DNA of 64,000 nt from an uncultured Alistipes sp. (lineage in GTDB: Bacteria; Bacteroidota; Bacteroidia; Bacteroidales; Rikenellaceae). This document shows, piece after piece, positions 34,355-43,458 of this stretch (position 1 is its first letter; every line of letters starts with the position of its first letter). The notes beneath the pieces were generated by a model, which was not told the origin of the DNA, searched no databases, and saw only the letters and a program-made list of their open reading frames with translations. The position numbers were made by a program, and so were the translations under genes. The stretch spans positions 1 to 64,000 of the forward strand of contig CALVCS010000006.1 of the NCBI GenBank assembly GCA_944326035.1, read 5' to 3'.

Positions 34355-35041
34355 CTACTTTCCGTATTGTGTGCGGTTGTTGGCGCGGCGTTTGGGGTTG
34401 GATTTGTTGGCCCGGGAGGCCGATTTGGCGGAAGTGTGGGAGGCTGAGGAATAATTCTTACGGTTTTTATGTCCGGGCAGGGTCTGCTTGTAGTCGTTTT
34501 TGAGGCTATTGATCGCATTTTCGTCGAGCTGAATAGCATCTTTGGTCATTTTCCGTATATCATTCAAGATCACTTCGTTGTTAGGGTGCTCCTGATTGTA
34601 TTCAAACGACTTGGCCTTCATATATTTTGCGATGTTGGCCGCGATCATTGTGGTGGCGGGGTCTTCCTTCTCTTCGGCCAGTTTCATCAACATGTGTTCG
34701 ATGTTTTTGCCGTACTGTTTGAAGGCGATTTTTTTATCGGGGTAAGCCATTTTCTCCGGTTTCGGCGCCAACATATCGGAACTGGGGCGGGGATACGGAG
34801 AGTCGACATCGAGTTGAAAATCGGAGAGAATAAACAGGTGATCCCACAATTTATGGGCGAAATCGGCGGTATCTCGTAAGATCGGATTGAGATTGCCCAT
34901 GATGTCGACGACCACGCGTGCCTGACTGTTTCGTAAATCCCGGTCTTGGATGGACATCAGATATTCCACCATTTGATGAATATGACGCCCATATTCCGGA
35001 AGCCGCAACTTCTTGCGCTCGTAATTATAATTCTTCTCCAT
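34355..35041 (-). CDS. DUF4290 protein
   Basis: 228 residues from the ATG at 35041 (MEKNYNYERKKLRLPEYGRHIHQMVEYL), the recognisable DUF4290 opening; a start 12 codons upstream is less likely. The helical domain runs to ~185 (KQYGKNIEHMLMKLAEEKEDP, NIAKYMKAKSFEYNQEHPNNE). The last ~40 residues are Lys/Arg/Asn/Ser-rich and probably disordered or nucleic-acid binding. DUF4290 is confined to Bacteroidota and has no known function. It is divergent from the sigma-54-type regulator and is the first gene of the leftward cluster. Confidence 0.85.
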   Translation of the reverse strand: MEKNYNYERKKLRLPEYGRHIHQMVEYLMSIQDRDLRNSQARVVVDIMGNLNPILRDTADFAHKLWDHLFILSDFQLDVDSPYPRPSSDMLAPKPEKMAYPDKKIAFKQYGKNIEHMLMKLAEEKEDPATTMIAANIAKYMKAKSFEYNQEHPNNEVILNDIRKMTKDAIQLDENAINSLKNDYKQTLPGHKNRKNYSSASHTSAKSASRANKSNPKRRANNRTQYGK

Positions 35042-35189
35042 AAAGATGTTAAAGGCACTACGAATGAATCGGTTCAACCGCCAAATTAGTCTATTTGGTC
35101 GTATTCGTGTCCGAAAAAGATTGATTTCAATGATACGTAAGATTGAAGCTTAAGGTCTCAGTGGAAGGACTTTCGGAAGTCCGGGACCC

Positions 35190-35219
35190 TTGGTGCTCTG
35201 CGGAAATTTCGTATCTTTG
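35190..35219 (+). promoter_or_regulatory. Promoter of the sigma-54-type regulator gene
   Basis: TATCTTTG (35212-35219) is an exact -7 match. TTGG (35190-35193), 18 bases upstream, is a weak -33 element. It lies inside the long version of the next frame, so it decides in favour of the ATG at 35283. Confidence 0.6.
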
Positions 35220-35282
35220 TTGACAAAGCTAATGGTTTTTCGCCAATTGGCCAAATATAGAAGATTTTTTATCCAATTATTT

Positions 35283-36497
35283 ATGTTAGGCATTTTGGTC
35301 GTAGATGGAGAGCGCAGCTTCCGGAACAGTTTGAGGGAGCGTCTCGAATACGAGGGGTATGTCGTCGACACGGCTGAAACCGGAGATGAAGCGGTTTCGA
35401 AAATCGACCACAAACCGTTCAATGTCGTTCTGTGCGACATGGGCATCCAACACTGCGACGCCTACGATCTGTTGACGAAGGTACATGCCAAGATTCCGTT
35501 GTTGCCCTTCATCATGTTGTCGAGTCTGAAAGGGGTGGATACGGCGGTTCATATTATGCGGCATGGGGCTTACGACTATCTGGCCAAGCCGATCGACCTC
35601 AATAAATTGCTGGCTTCGATCCGGGAGACCCAAACGGCGAAAGAGGAGATCCGCGAGAAGATCCATCCGGAACAGGGATTGGGGTCGGTGCGGACTTCGA
35701 CGTCGGCCTCTACGGTCAAGGCTTCGGGGACCCCTCCTCATACGGAGATCATCGGTCAGTCTCAGGCCATCGAGCATGTCAAACAACTGATTGCAAAGAT
35801 CGCGCCATCGGAAGCGCGGGTGTTGATTCTGGGCGATAATGGTACCGGGAAAGAGCTGGTGGCCCATGCGCTCCATGAACAGAGTCATCGGGCCAACGGA
35901 CCCTTTATCGAGGTCAATTGTGCGGCGATACCTTCGGAATTGATCGAGAGCGAGCTGTTCGGTCATGAAAAGGGGGCGTTTACGTCGGCGATTCGTCAGC
36001 GCAAGGGCAAATTCGAACAGGCCGACCGAGGGACACTCTTTTTGGATGAGATCGGAGATATGAGTCTGTCTGCGCAGGCAAAGGTGTTGAGGGCACTTCA
36101 GGAGCATCGCATTACCCGCGTAGGCAGCGACAAGGATATTGACATCGATGTGCGAGTTATCGCCGCGACCAATAAAAATCTGCAACGGGAGATTGCCGAG
36201 GGGCATTTCCGGGAGGATCTCTACCATCGGCTCAGTGTCATTTTGATTCGGGTTCCCGCGCTGAAGGACCGGATCGACGATCTGCCGCTGCTGGTCGACT
36301 ATTTTATCCATCAGATTTGCGACGAATATCATATTCCGCCCAAAGCGATAGAACCACAGGCCATCGAAGCGTTGATGAAGTTGGAGTGGACGGGCAACAT
36401 CCGCGAGTTGCGCAATGTGGTCGAACGGCTGGTGATTCTCAGTGGCGATACGATTGGCATGGAAGAGGTCGAAGCCTATGCCTTGGGGGTCTCTTAG
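35283..36497 (+). CDS. NtrC-like response regulator with altered receiver and GAFTGA, no HTH
   Basis: 404 residues. Receiver domain 1-120: the acidic pair reads VVDGE (Asp8, Gly9, Glu10), phospho-acceptor candidate Asp52 in LCDMGIQ, Ser80, Lys102. AAA+ domain ~150-385: Walker A GDNGTGKE (184-191), the sigma-54 contact loop GAFTSA (231-236) instead of GAFTGA, Walker B LFLDEIGD (252-259) and arginine region REDLYHRL (310-317). It ends at LGVS with no Fis-type helix-turn-helix. It should bind and hydrolyse ATP. Without the HTH and with the changed loop, DNA-specific sigma-54 activation is doubtful. It is transcribed alone and divergent from the DUF4290 gene. Confidence 0.9.
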   Translation: MLGILVVDGERSFRNSLRERLEYEGYVVDTAETGDEAVSKIDHKPFNVVLCDMGIQHCDAYDLLTKVHAKIPLLPFIMLSSLKGVDTAVHIMRHGAYDYLAKPIDLNKLLASIRETQTAKEEIREKIHPEQGLGSVRTSTSASTVKASGTPPHTEIIGQSQAIEHVKQLIAKIAPSEARVLILGDNGTGKELVAHALHEQSHRANGPFIEVNCAAIPSELIESELFGHEKGAFTSAIRQRKGKFEQADRGTLFLDEIGDMSLSAQAKVLRALQEHRITRVGSDKDIDIDVRVIAATNKNLQREIAEGHFREDLYHRLSVILIRVPALKDRIDDLPLLVDYFIHQICDEYHIPPKAIEPQAIEALMKLEWTGNIRELRNVVERLVILSGDTIGMEEVEAYALGVS

Positions 36498-36521
36498 TCC
36501 GTGTCGGGCTTTTCAACACAA

Positions 36522-36553
36522 AAACGGGCGAATCGATATCGATTCGCCCGTTT
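36522..36553. terminator. Terminator, perfect 16-bp inverted repeat
   Basis: AAACGGGCGAATCGAT directly followed by its exact reverse complement ATCGATTCGCCCGTTT. It sits between the convergent regulator and nrdJ genes. There is no spare loop, so the tip must open to form a hairpin. The T run is short. Confidence 0.75.
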
Positions 36554-36673
36554 CCTCACAATAACTATTTATGAAAGGCGGTCCAAAATGGCACCGGTTG
36601 GTCTTGGAGGGGGATCGTGGCGAGGCATTCCCGGTGAGGGGAAGCCTCGGGGCGTCCGACCCTCGGCGGATGA

Positions 36674-39241
36674 TTATCCGCACTTGGAGTAACCGCAACT
36701 CATGCAGACCGGACAGCTGTTTTGGTATACCAAGGTTTCCTGTCCGCAGTTGGGGCACTTTTCTTTGGCTTTGGTCCCGTTGGCGATGTACTGCTTCAAG
36801 GCCCGCGCCACCCCGTTTTTCCAGGTATTGATACTCTGACTGTTCAGGTGCAGGGATTCGATCAGGGTCACGACGTCCAGAATCGGCATCCCGTTCCGCA
36901 ACACGCCCGAGATCAGTTTGGCGTAGTTCCAGAACTCTTCGTCGAACAGACGGGAGATCCCGCCGATGGTGTTCGTATAACCGTATTTGTCGGTATATTG
37001 GAAATCGTAACGTTTATTTCCGTCGGCGTCTTTTACCTTGATGATGAACCCTTTGTTGACTTTGCGCGGGATGAACATCGCATCTTCTTCCAGTTTCCCG
37101 GTGAAGATTTCATACGGACGGTCGTTGTAGATCCCGACGAAGGCAATCCAGTTCTCTTCGCCGTTTTTGAATCGTACGATGTCGGCGGCCAGTTCGATGG
37201 GGCGTTTCAAAGGCGGTTTGTATTCGCCATTGCCCGAAGCGTTTTCTTTTTCTTTCTTCTTTTCGACCAGCACACCGGCCCGTGAACCGTCCCGATAGAC
37301 GGTCACCCCTTTACAACCCGATTCCCATGCGGTCCGATAGACCTGTCCGACCAGCTCTTCGGTCACATCGTTGGGCAGATTGACCGTCACCGAAATCGAG
37401 TGATCGACCCATTTCTGAATGGCCCCCTGCATCTTCACCTTGCTGACCCAGTCGATATCGTTGGCGGTCGCTTTGTAATACGGTGATTGTTCGACCAGGG
37501 CATCCAACTCTTCTTGAGTCATGTTTTTCACCTGATCCAGGTCATACCCCTGTACGGCCAGATAGGTCAGGAACTTGTGGTGGAAGACATTGTATTCTTC
37601 CCACGAGTCGCCCACTTCGTCCACGAAGGTGACTTTCACATCCTTGTCGCTGGGGTTGACTTTCCGACGACGCATGTAGTAGGGGCGGAATACCGGTTCG
37701 ATCCCCGAGGTGGTTTGCGACATCAGGCTGGTGGTTCCGGTCGGAGCGATCGTCAACAGGGCGATATTGCGGCGACCGTGCTGTACCATCTCTTCGTACA
37801 GAGCCGGATCGGCTTCCCGAATCCGACCGATCATCGGATTGTTGGCCTCTTTTTCGGCGGAATAGATCGGGAAGGCGCCGCGCTGTTCGGCCATCTTGAC
37901 CGAAGCCCGGTAGGCTTCCAGAGCCAATGTTTTCTGGATCTGTACGGCGAAGTCGATAGCCTCTTCCGAGCCGTAACGCAGACCCAGTGCGGCCAGCATA
38001 TCGCCTTCGGCCGTGATGCCGAGGCCGGTACGACGACCCTGCAACGCTTTGGTCCGAATCTTTTCCCAGAGTTGGAGTTCTACCCGGCGGATATCTTCGT
38101 CTTCGGGGTCTCCTTCGATTTTATCGATGATGGCCTGCACCTTTTCCAGCTCCAGATCGATGATATCGTCCATGAGGCGCATGGCGTAGCCGACGTGTTG
38201 TTTGAACTTCTCGAAATTGAAGCGGGCGTTCTTGGTGAACGGTTCGTCCACATAGCTGTAGAGGTTGATCGCCAACAGCCGGCAGCTGTCGTACGGACAG
38301 AGCGGAATCTCTCCGCAAGGGTTGGTCGATACGGTGCGGAACCCTTCGTCGGCATAGCAATCCGGGATTGATTCGCGAATTACCGTGTCCCAGAACAGAA
38401 CCCCGGGTTCGGCTGATTTCCAGGCGTTGTGGATGATTTTATCCCACAGCGAGCGGGCGTCGATATCTTTTTCGTATTTCGGATGGTCCGAATCGATGGG
38501 GAACTGCTGGTGATATTTTTTGCCGCTCAGGGCCGCTTTCATGAATTCGTCGTCGATCTTGATCGAGACATTGGCGCCGGTGACCTTGCCGGTTTCGACT
38601 TTGGCGTCGATGAAGTTTTCGGCATCGGGGTGTTTGATCGACAGCGACAACATCAAGGCTCCGCGACGGCCGTCCTGGGCAACTTCGCGCGTCGAATTCG
38701 AATACCGTTCCATGAACGGTACGATCCCCGTCGAGGTCAGGGCGCTGTTAAGAACCGGAGAGCCCGTGGGACGGATATGGGAGAGGTCGTGGCCTACCCC
38801 TCCGCGGCGTTTCATCAGTTGTACCTGTTCTTCGTCGATACGAATGATTCCTCCGTAAGAGTCTGCCGGGTGGCGATGCCCGATCACAAAGCAGTTCGAC
38901 AGCGAAGCGATCTGCAGATTGTTGCCGATCCCGGTCATCGGACCCCCCTGCGGGATCAGATAGCGGAAATCTTTCAGCAGTTCATAGACCTGCGGAGCAT
39001 CCATGGGGTCGGGATAGTGACTTTCGATGCGAGCGATTTCATGAGCGATCCGCCAGTGCATCTGATCGGGCGATTTCTCGTAAATTTTCCCGAAAGAGTC
39101 TTTGAGAGCGTATTTGCTCACCCAAACCGTCGCAGCCAGTTCATCGCCCTTGAAATAGGCTTTGGCTTCGGCTACCGCCTCGGCGTAAGGATACTCTTTT
39201 AGCGGGGCGGACGATTGTTTGTTTTCTTTTTCGTTCGACAT
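36674..39241 (-). CDS. nrdJ: Class II (adenosylcobalamin-dependent) ribonucleotide reductase
   Basis: 855 residues. The enzyme reduces ribonucleotides to deoxyribonucleotides using adenosylcobalamin, without a separate radical subunit and without need for oxygen. Seen: the redox-active Cys117 (SLSNCFVIGH), NPCGE (307-311, thiyl-radical Cys309), the partner cysteine in CPYDSCRLLA (Cys320), and TTSLMSQTTSGIEPVF further on. The C-terminus carries a CPNCG...CPVCMSCGYSKCG zinc-ribbon-like redox tail. These mark the long NrdJ type. It starts 16 bases after an exported glycosidase-like gene, so no B12 riboswitch fits directly before it; none is seen. Confidence 0.94.
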   Translation of the reverse strand: MSNEKENKQSSAPLKEYPYAEAVAEAKAYFKGDELAATVWVSKYALKDSFGKIYEKSPDQMHWRIAHEIARIESHYPDPMDAPQVYELLKDFRYLIPQGGPMTGIGNNLQIASLSNCFVIGHRHPADSYGGIIRIDEEQVQLMKRRGGVGHDLSHIRPTGSPVLNSALTSTGIVPFMERYSNSTREVAQDGRRGALMLSLSIKHPDAENFIDAKVETGKVTGANVSIKIDDEFMKAALSGKKYHQQFPIDSDHPKYEKDIDARSLWDKIIHNAWKSAEPGVLFWDTVIRESIPDCYADEGFRTVSTNPCGEIPLCPYDSCRLLAINLYSYVDEPFTKNARFNFEKFKQHVGYAMRLMDDIIDLELEKVQAIIDKIEGDPEDEDIRRVELQLWEKIRTKALQGRRTGLGITAEGDMLAALGLRYGSEEAIDFAVQIQKTLALEAYRASVKMAEQRGAFPIYSAEKEANNPMIGRIREADPALYEEMVQHGRRNIALLTIAPTGTTSLMSQTTSGIEPVFRPYYMRRRKVNPSDKDVKVTFVDEVGDSWEEYNVFHHKFLTYLAVQGYDLDQVKNMTQEELDALVEQSPYYKATANDIDWVSKVKMQGAIQKWVDHSISVTVNLPNDVTEELVGQVYRTAWESGCKGVTVYRDGSRAGVLVEKKKEKENASGNGEYKPPLKRPIELAADIVRFKNGEENWIAFVGIYNDRPYEIFTGKLEEDAMFIPRKVNKGFIIKVKDADGNKRYDFQYTDKYGYTNTIGGISRLFDEEFWNYAKLISGVLRNGMPILDVVTLIESLHLNSQSINTWKNGVARALKQYIANGTKAKEKCPNCGQETLVYQNSCPVCMSCGYSKCG

Positions 39242-39257
39242 AACCTTGATGATGTTA

Positions 39258-40340
39258 TTATTTGACAGGAGGAGTCAGCGGCAGTGAGAGCCAGGCCAAG
39301 TTGATCCCGCGACCCATATGGCCGTAATTTTCACCCGGAGCCCCGTCATATAGGATGGCCAACGAGTCGCCCACTCGGATCACCGAGGGCATGCCGATGG
39401 CCCCTTTCACTTGCCGGGTATTCTGGCAATCGATCACAATCGCTTTATCTTCCGTATTCCAATGATTCAAATCTTGGGTCCAGTACACCCAAATGGCATC
39501 GGTATATTCGCCCCGATCGGGATGGATACCGATGTGGTTGGTAAACAGGAACCAGGTTTTATTGCTGGGTTCGTAGTAGAGAGAGGTGTTTTCGCACTGT
39601 TCCGTGGCCGGGAAGATGGGTTGCGGATCGACTTGCCATTTTCCCTCCAGATCGCGTGTCCGGGCAATGCCCACCGTTCGGCCGAGTTGGTTGGGGGCGG
39701 TATAGGCCGCAGCGCCGAAGAACATCAGGTATTCGCCCTCTTGTTCGACCACATCGCCCGGGCTGGCCGTATCGCTGTAATAGGTGCCCGGTTCGTTGAC
39801 GAAAGGAACGATGTCGTAACGTTTCCGCCAGGGACCGGCCGGATGGTTGGCTTCGGCTTTCAAGGTCACATACGGGGTGGCCGGAATGCGATCGGGGGCC
39901 GGGGTGCAGAATTGCGTGCCCACATAAAACATATGCCATTTGCCGTCGGCATAAAACAACCAGGGCGAGGAAGCCGATTTGGAATCGGGCTGATTTTCCT
40001 GACCCAATGTCAGTTGCAGCCCGTGTTTGGTCCAGTGGCGCAGATCGCGGCTGGTGGCCAGACAGGATAACCAGCCCTCTTTGCCGGCACCGTCGTAGTG
40101 GAGGTAGTAGACCCCTTCGTATTCGATCACCACGGCTTCACGGGCTCCGTACGTATCGCAACTGTCCGGCCCCGTCCCGCAGGGCAGCACCAGGCCTTCA
40201 TCCCGAGCCTCCATGCGCAGAACAGCCTGCGAGCGCCCGTCCACATATCGTTCGGGGGCCCGATAGAGTTTGGCTTCCTCTTGGGCCGACAAGCTGGCGG
40301 CGCTCAGAAGCATGCCTATGATCCATCCTTTGCTGTTCAT
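39258..40340 (-). CDS. Exported five-bladed propeller glycosidase-like protein (GH43/GH117-like)
   Basis: 360 residues with a signal peptide (MNSKGWIIGMLLSAASLSAQ). The body shows blade-like repeats typical of GH43/GH32/GH117/GH130-style propellers: AREAVVIEYEGVYYLHYDGAG, SRDLRHWTKHG, SSPWLFYADGKWHMFYVGTQ, YSDTASPGDVVEQEGEYLMFFG and TQDLNHWNTEDKA. Acidic residues sit at blade starts, but which three are catalytic cannot be fixed, so family rank and substrate are open. It is followed after 16 bases by nrdJ in the same direction, a surprising neighbour for a secreted enzyme. A TATCCTTG (minus strand, 40498-40505) may be its -7 element. Confidence 0.7.
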   Translation of the reverse strand: MNSKGWIIGMLLSAASLSAQEEAKLYRAPERYVDGRSQAVLRMEARDEGLVLPCGTGPDSCDTYGAREAVVIEYEGVYYLHYDGAGKEGWLSCLATSRDLRHWTKHGLQLTLGQENQPDSKSASSPWLFYADGKWHMFYVGTQFCTPAPDRIPATPYVTLKAEANHPAGPWRKRYDIVPFVNEPGTYYSDTASPGDVVEQEGEYLMFFGAAAYTAPNQLGRTVGIARTRDLEGKWQVDPQPIFPATEQCENTSLYYEPSNKTWFLFTNHIGIHPDRGEYTDAIWVYWTQDLNHWNTEDKAIVIDCQNTRQVKGAIGMPSVIRVGDSLAILYDGAPGENYGHMGRGINLAWLSLPLTPPVK

Positions 40341-40576
40341 GGTTCGTGTTTTCCAGGGGGTGAAAAAGGCTCCGAACGACTGCTGTATGTCGTCCGAAAC
40401 ATCACCCGCACGCTAATGGTTTTCTGTGTTTATGATCATGCCGTTCTTTGGGGCTTCGCGGAAGCGAAGCGTGTCGGAACGGATGGTTTTCCCGGTACAA
40501 GGATACGAACTATCGGTCTGAAGTAAAAACGTTTGTCGGGAATCTTATCAACGTTGAATTAACAAATTCTAACGGC

Positions 40577-40933
40577 TTAACGTTCAGAGGTTACTGAGAC
40601 CTGTTCGATTTTCCCTCCCAGTGGAGGCGCCAGTTTGGCCACCTTGACCTTCACGTGCTGGCACTGGGGGAAAGCGGCATAGATGGCGTCGATAATCCGG
40701 GCACAGACATGTTCCAGAATATGCGAGGGAATCTCCATCTGTGCGCGTACGATTTCGAAGACATGCAGATAGTTGATCGTGTCGGAGACCTGATCGCTGG
40801 CGGCGGCCTGCGAGAGGTCGGCGGCGATGGTCACGTTCACCCGAAAACGGTTACCTACGACCTGTTCCAGGGGATAGCATCCGTGGCATGCCCGAAATTC
40901 CATGTTTTCCAGTTCGATCACTGACAGTGCCAT
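40577..40933 (-). CDS. folB: Dihydroneopterin aldolase
   Basis: 118 residues, the normal length of the FolB octamer subunit, which splits dihydroneopterin to 6-hydroxymethyl-dihydropterin and glycolaldehyde in folate synthesis. The family marks are IELENMEFRACHGCYPLEQVVGN, with the catalytic Glu after CHG/CYP, TINYLHVFEIV, LEHVCARIIDAI and the C-terminal KVAKLAPPLGGKIEQVSV (catalytic Lys). Its product is the substrate of FolK (25806-26324). It appears to be a single gene. The 236-base gap towards 40340 contains a GGAA-loop hairpin (40453-40470) but no clear terminator. Confidence 0.94.
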   Translation of the reverse strand: MALSVIELENMEFRACHGCYPLEQVVGNRFRVNVTIAADLSQAAASDQVSDTINYLHVFEIVRAQMEIPSHILEHVCARIIDAIYAAFPQCQHVKVKVAKLAPPLGGKIEQVSVTSER

Positions 40934-41236
40934 GCGTCATGAAGATTTAATGTGTCTACAAAGAAAACCATAATCTCTCTTTCATGGACGGGGTATGCCG
41001 AGAAGTTATTGACATTTTGTCCGCATTTTTTCCAGGGCATTCTGCTCCAAATACTTATTCGGTGTGAGGTTTTTACCTGGGGTCAAAAGTCCTTTGTATG
41101 GCTCTTTTCTATTTTATAATAAACTGATAATGAAGTGTATATGTTGTTTCTGGATCGTATTGGTCGTTGGGGAGCGGTGTAGAGTGTCGACGCGGGGCAT
41201 CCGGGTTTCGAAAAATGTCGGCCTCGACCAGAGCGC
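40934..41236. other. Intergenic, AT-rich, no gene seen
   Basis: No gene, RNA or repeat is recognised between folB and the uvrC stop. A frame open on the plus strand (41064-41408) mainly mirrors the uvrC tail. Confidence 0.4.
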
Positions 41237-43225
41237 TTACTTCGGCGTGGCGTCTCCGCTCGAAGAGTCAGTGGAAGAACCAGTCGGAGAGATCGGTTTG
41301 TTGGCCGGTTCGTGGGCCAGTTCGTGGGCCAGTTTGTTGGTCGGTTCGGAGGTTGTGGGTGCGGGTGGAGTTGCGTTCGGTTCCGTAGTCGTCGGGGTGG
41401 CAAAATAGCGGACAACCTCCGCGGCCCGATGGGCGCCGATCAGTTCGGCCAGCTCTTCGACCGGGGCCTTCCGGATCCGTGACAGGGTGTGGTAGTGTTT
41501 GAGCAGTTTTTCGACCGAGCGACTCCCCAGCGAAGGGATATTTTCCAGTTCGCTTTTGATGAAGGCCAATGAACGCTTCTGGCGGTGAAAGGTGATCCCG
41601 AAACGGTGTGCCTCGTCGCGAATGTGCATCAGTACTTTGAGGGCTTCGCTGTTCCGGTCGATATAATAGGGAAGCGGATCGTGCGGGAAATAGACCTCTT
41701 CGATCCGTTTGGCCAGCCCCACGATAGCGATGCGCTGTTCGAGGCCCAACCGTCGCAGCACGTCGTAGGCAAAATGCAATTGACCTTTCCCGCCATCGAC
41801 CACGATCAGCTGGGGTAAGTCGGCTCCCTCGGCCAACAGCCGACGGTAACGCCGGGAGACAATCTCTTCCATGGAGGCGAAGTCGTTGGCCCCGACGACG
41901 GTCTTGATATTGAAATGACGGTACTCCTTTTTCGACGGGCGGGCATCCCGGAACACCACGCAGGATGCGACCGGATTGGTACCCTGTAAGTTGGAGTTGT
42001 CGAAGCATTCGATATGGCGGGGTAATTCTTTCAGATGCAGCTCCTTCTGCAAGGTTGCCAGGATGCGTTCGGTGTGGCGGGCCGGGTCTTTGATCTCGAT
42101 CTGTTTGAGCTTTTCGAGGCGGTACACGCGGCAGTTGCGTTCGGAAAGCTCCAGTAACCGCAATTTATCGCCTCGTTTGGGAATCGTGAAGGTGGTCCCG
42201 GCGAAGAGCTCTTCCTGAGGCAGGAACGGAACGATCACCTCCCGAGACAACGGCGTTCCGAGGCGATCTCGGATTCGCCCGATGGCATAGGTCAATACGT
42301 CGCGCGGTTCGTCTTCCAGGCCCGGCTTCAGCTCCACGGTGAAAGAGTTGACCACCGACCCTTCGACAATGCGCATGAAGTTGCAGAAGGCCACGCCTTC
42401 GTCCACCACCAGCGAGAAGATGTCCAGATTGGTCAACGTATTGCTGACAACCACCGATTTGCTTTGGTACTGGGTCAGGATGTCGATCTTTTTCTTGTAC
42501 CGGGCCGCCTCTTCGAAATGGAGGCGGGCTGCTGCCTCTTCCATCTGTTTTTGCAGATAGTCGCGGGTGGCTCGGGTGTCGCCTTTGAGCAACGATGCGG
42601 CCATAGCGATGCTTTCCCGATACTCTTCTTCGGTCTGTTTTCCCACGCAGGGACCCTTGCAGTTGCCGATATGATACTCCAGACAGACGCTGTAACGCCC
42701 TTTGGCGATCGCTTCGGGGGACAGATTGAGCGAGCAGGTCCGTAAGGTATAGAGACTGCGCAAGGTTTCCAGCACCGATTTCTGGACATACACCGAGGCA
42801 TAAGGCCCAAAATATTGCGAGCCGTCTCGTTCCCGACGTCGGGTAGAGACAACCCGAGGAAACGGTTCGTTGCGAATCGCGATCCAGGGATAGGTTTTGT
42901 CGTCTTTCAGCAGGGTGTTGTAACGCGGCTGGATGCTTTTGATCATGTTGTTTTCCAGCAACAGGGCCTCGTTTTCGGTGGCGACCACCACATGTCTCAG
43001 ATCTTCGATCTTACCGATCATCACCCGTACTTTGGCGCTGTGACCGGCCTTGGCCAAAAAATAGGAGGAGACCCGGCGTTTGAGATTCTTCGCTTTCCCG
43101 ACATACATTACCTGTCCGTCCGCCCCCAGAAATTGATATACGCCGGGGGTGTCGGGTAACAACGCTACCTTTTCTTTGAGTCTTTTCAATCGATCCGATC
43201 CGGATTCCGATGCCATATCTGCCAA
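41237..43225 (-). CDS. uvrC: Excinuclease ABC subunit C
   Basis: 662 residues. It makes both incisions around bulky DNA lesions after UvrAB. The GIY-YIG nuclease domain lies at ~23-100 (PGVYQFLGADGQVMYVGKAK), the Cys-rich linker ~150-200 (CLEYHIGNCKGPCVGK), the UVR motif ~205-240 (EEAAARLHFEEAARYKKKID), the UvrC RNaseH-like nuclease ~380-540 (HIECFDNSNLQGTNPVASCVVF, IVVDGGKGQL), and helix-hairpin-helix ~555-610. The final ~50 residues are a Thr/Pro/Ala/Asn low-complexity tail with small repeats (LAHELAHEPANKP), beyond the usual end of the family. Alone on its strand, with wide gaps on either side. Confidence 0.95.
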   Translation of the reverse strand: MADMASESGSDRLKRLKEKVALLPDTPGVYQFLGADGQVMYVGKAKNLKRRVSSYFLAKAGHSAKVRVMIGKIEDLRHVVVATENEALLLENNMIKSIQPRYNTLLKDDKTYPWIAIRNEPFPRVVSTRRRERDGSQYFGPYASVYVQKSVLETLRSLYTLRTCSLNLSPEAIAKGRYSVCLEYHIGNCKGPCVGKQTEEEYRESIAMAASLLKGDTRATRDYLQKQMEEAAARLHFEEAARYKKKIDILTQYQSKSVVVSNTLTNLDIFSLVVDEGVAFCNFMRIVEGSVVNSFTVELKPGLEDEPRDVLTYAIGRIRDRLGTPLSREVIVPFLPQEELFAGTTFTIPKRGDKLRLLELSERNCRVYRLEKLKQIEIKDPARHTERILATLQKELHLKELPRHIECFDNSNLQGTNPVASCVVFRDARPSKKEYRHFNIKTVVGANDFASMEEIVSRRYRRLLAEGADLPQLIVVDGGKGQLHFAYDVLRRLGLEQRIAIVGLAKRIEEVYFPHDPLPYYIDRNSEALKVLMHIRDEAHRFGITFHRQKRSLAFIKSELENIPSLGSRSVEKLLKHYHTLSRIRKAPVEELAELIGAHRAAEVVRYFATPTTTEPNATPPAPTTSEPTNKLAHELAHEPANKPISPTGSSTDSSSGDATPK
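41295..41350. repeat. Short tandem repeats encoding the uvrC tail
   Basis: TTCGTGGGCCAG occurs twice head to tail (41309-41332), flanked by related TTTGTTGG(T/C)CGGTTCG units on both sides; they encode the HELAHEPANK-type repeat. Confidence 0.6.
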
Positions 43226-43458
43226 AATCTAAATGTCCCCTGATCGGGCACGTTTTTCCGTCGGTAAAAATACCGATTTTTTCCCATATATGTGATGAAG
43301 GGCGGTGATAGGGTCTGCGATGGGGCGCTGCGATACCGGATGGTGAGGGGGTTCTGCGTTGAGGGTCTTTGATGAGAGGGGGGCCGACGGGTCGTTGCCA
43401 GACGGCCATGAATTGCCGGAATGGGCGATACGGCCTATCCGGCGGTCGCTCTCTCCGG

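Noticed and set aside
39242..39257. B12 riboswitch before nrdJ
   Set aside because: Only 16 bases separate nrdJ from the upstream gene; no room for one.
40453..40470. Hairpin GCTTCGC-GGAA-GCGAAGC as a terminator or RNA gene
   Set aside because: No T run and no wider conserved RNA structure is visible; left as a simple hairpin.
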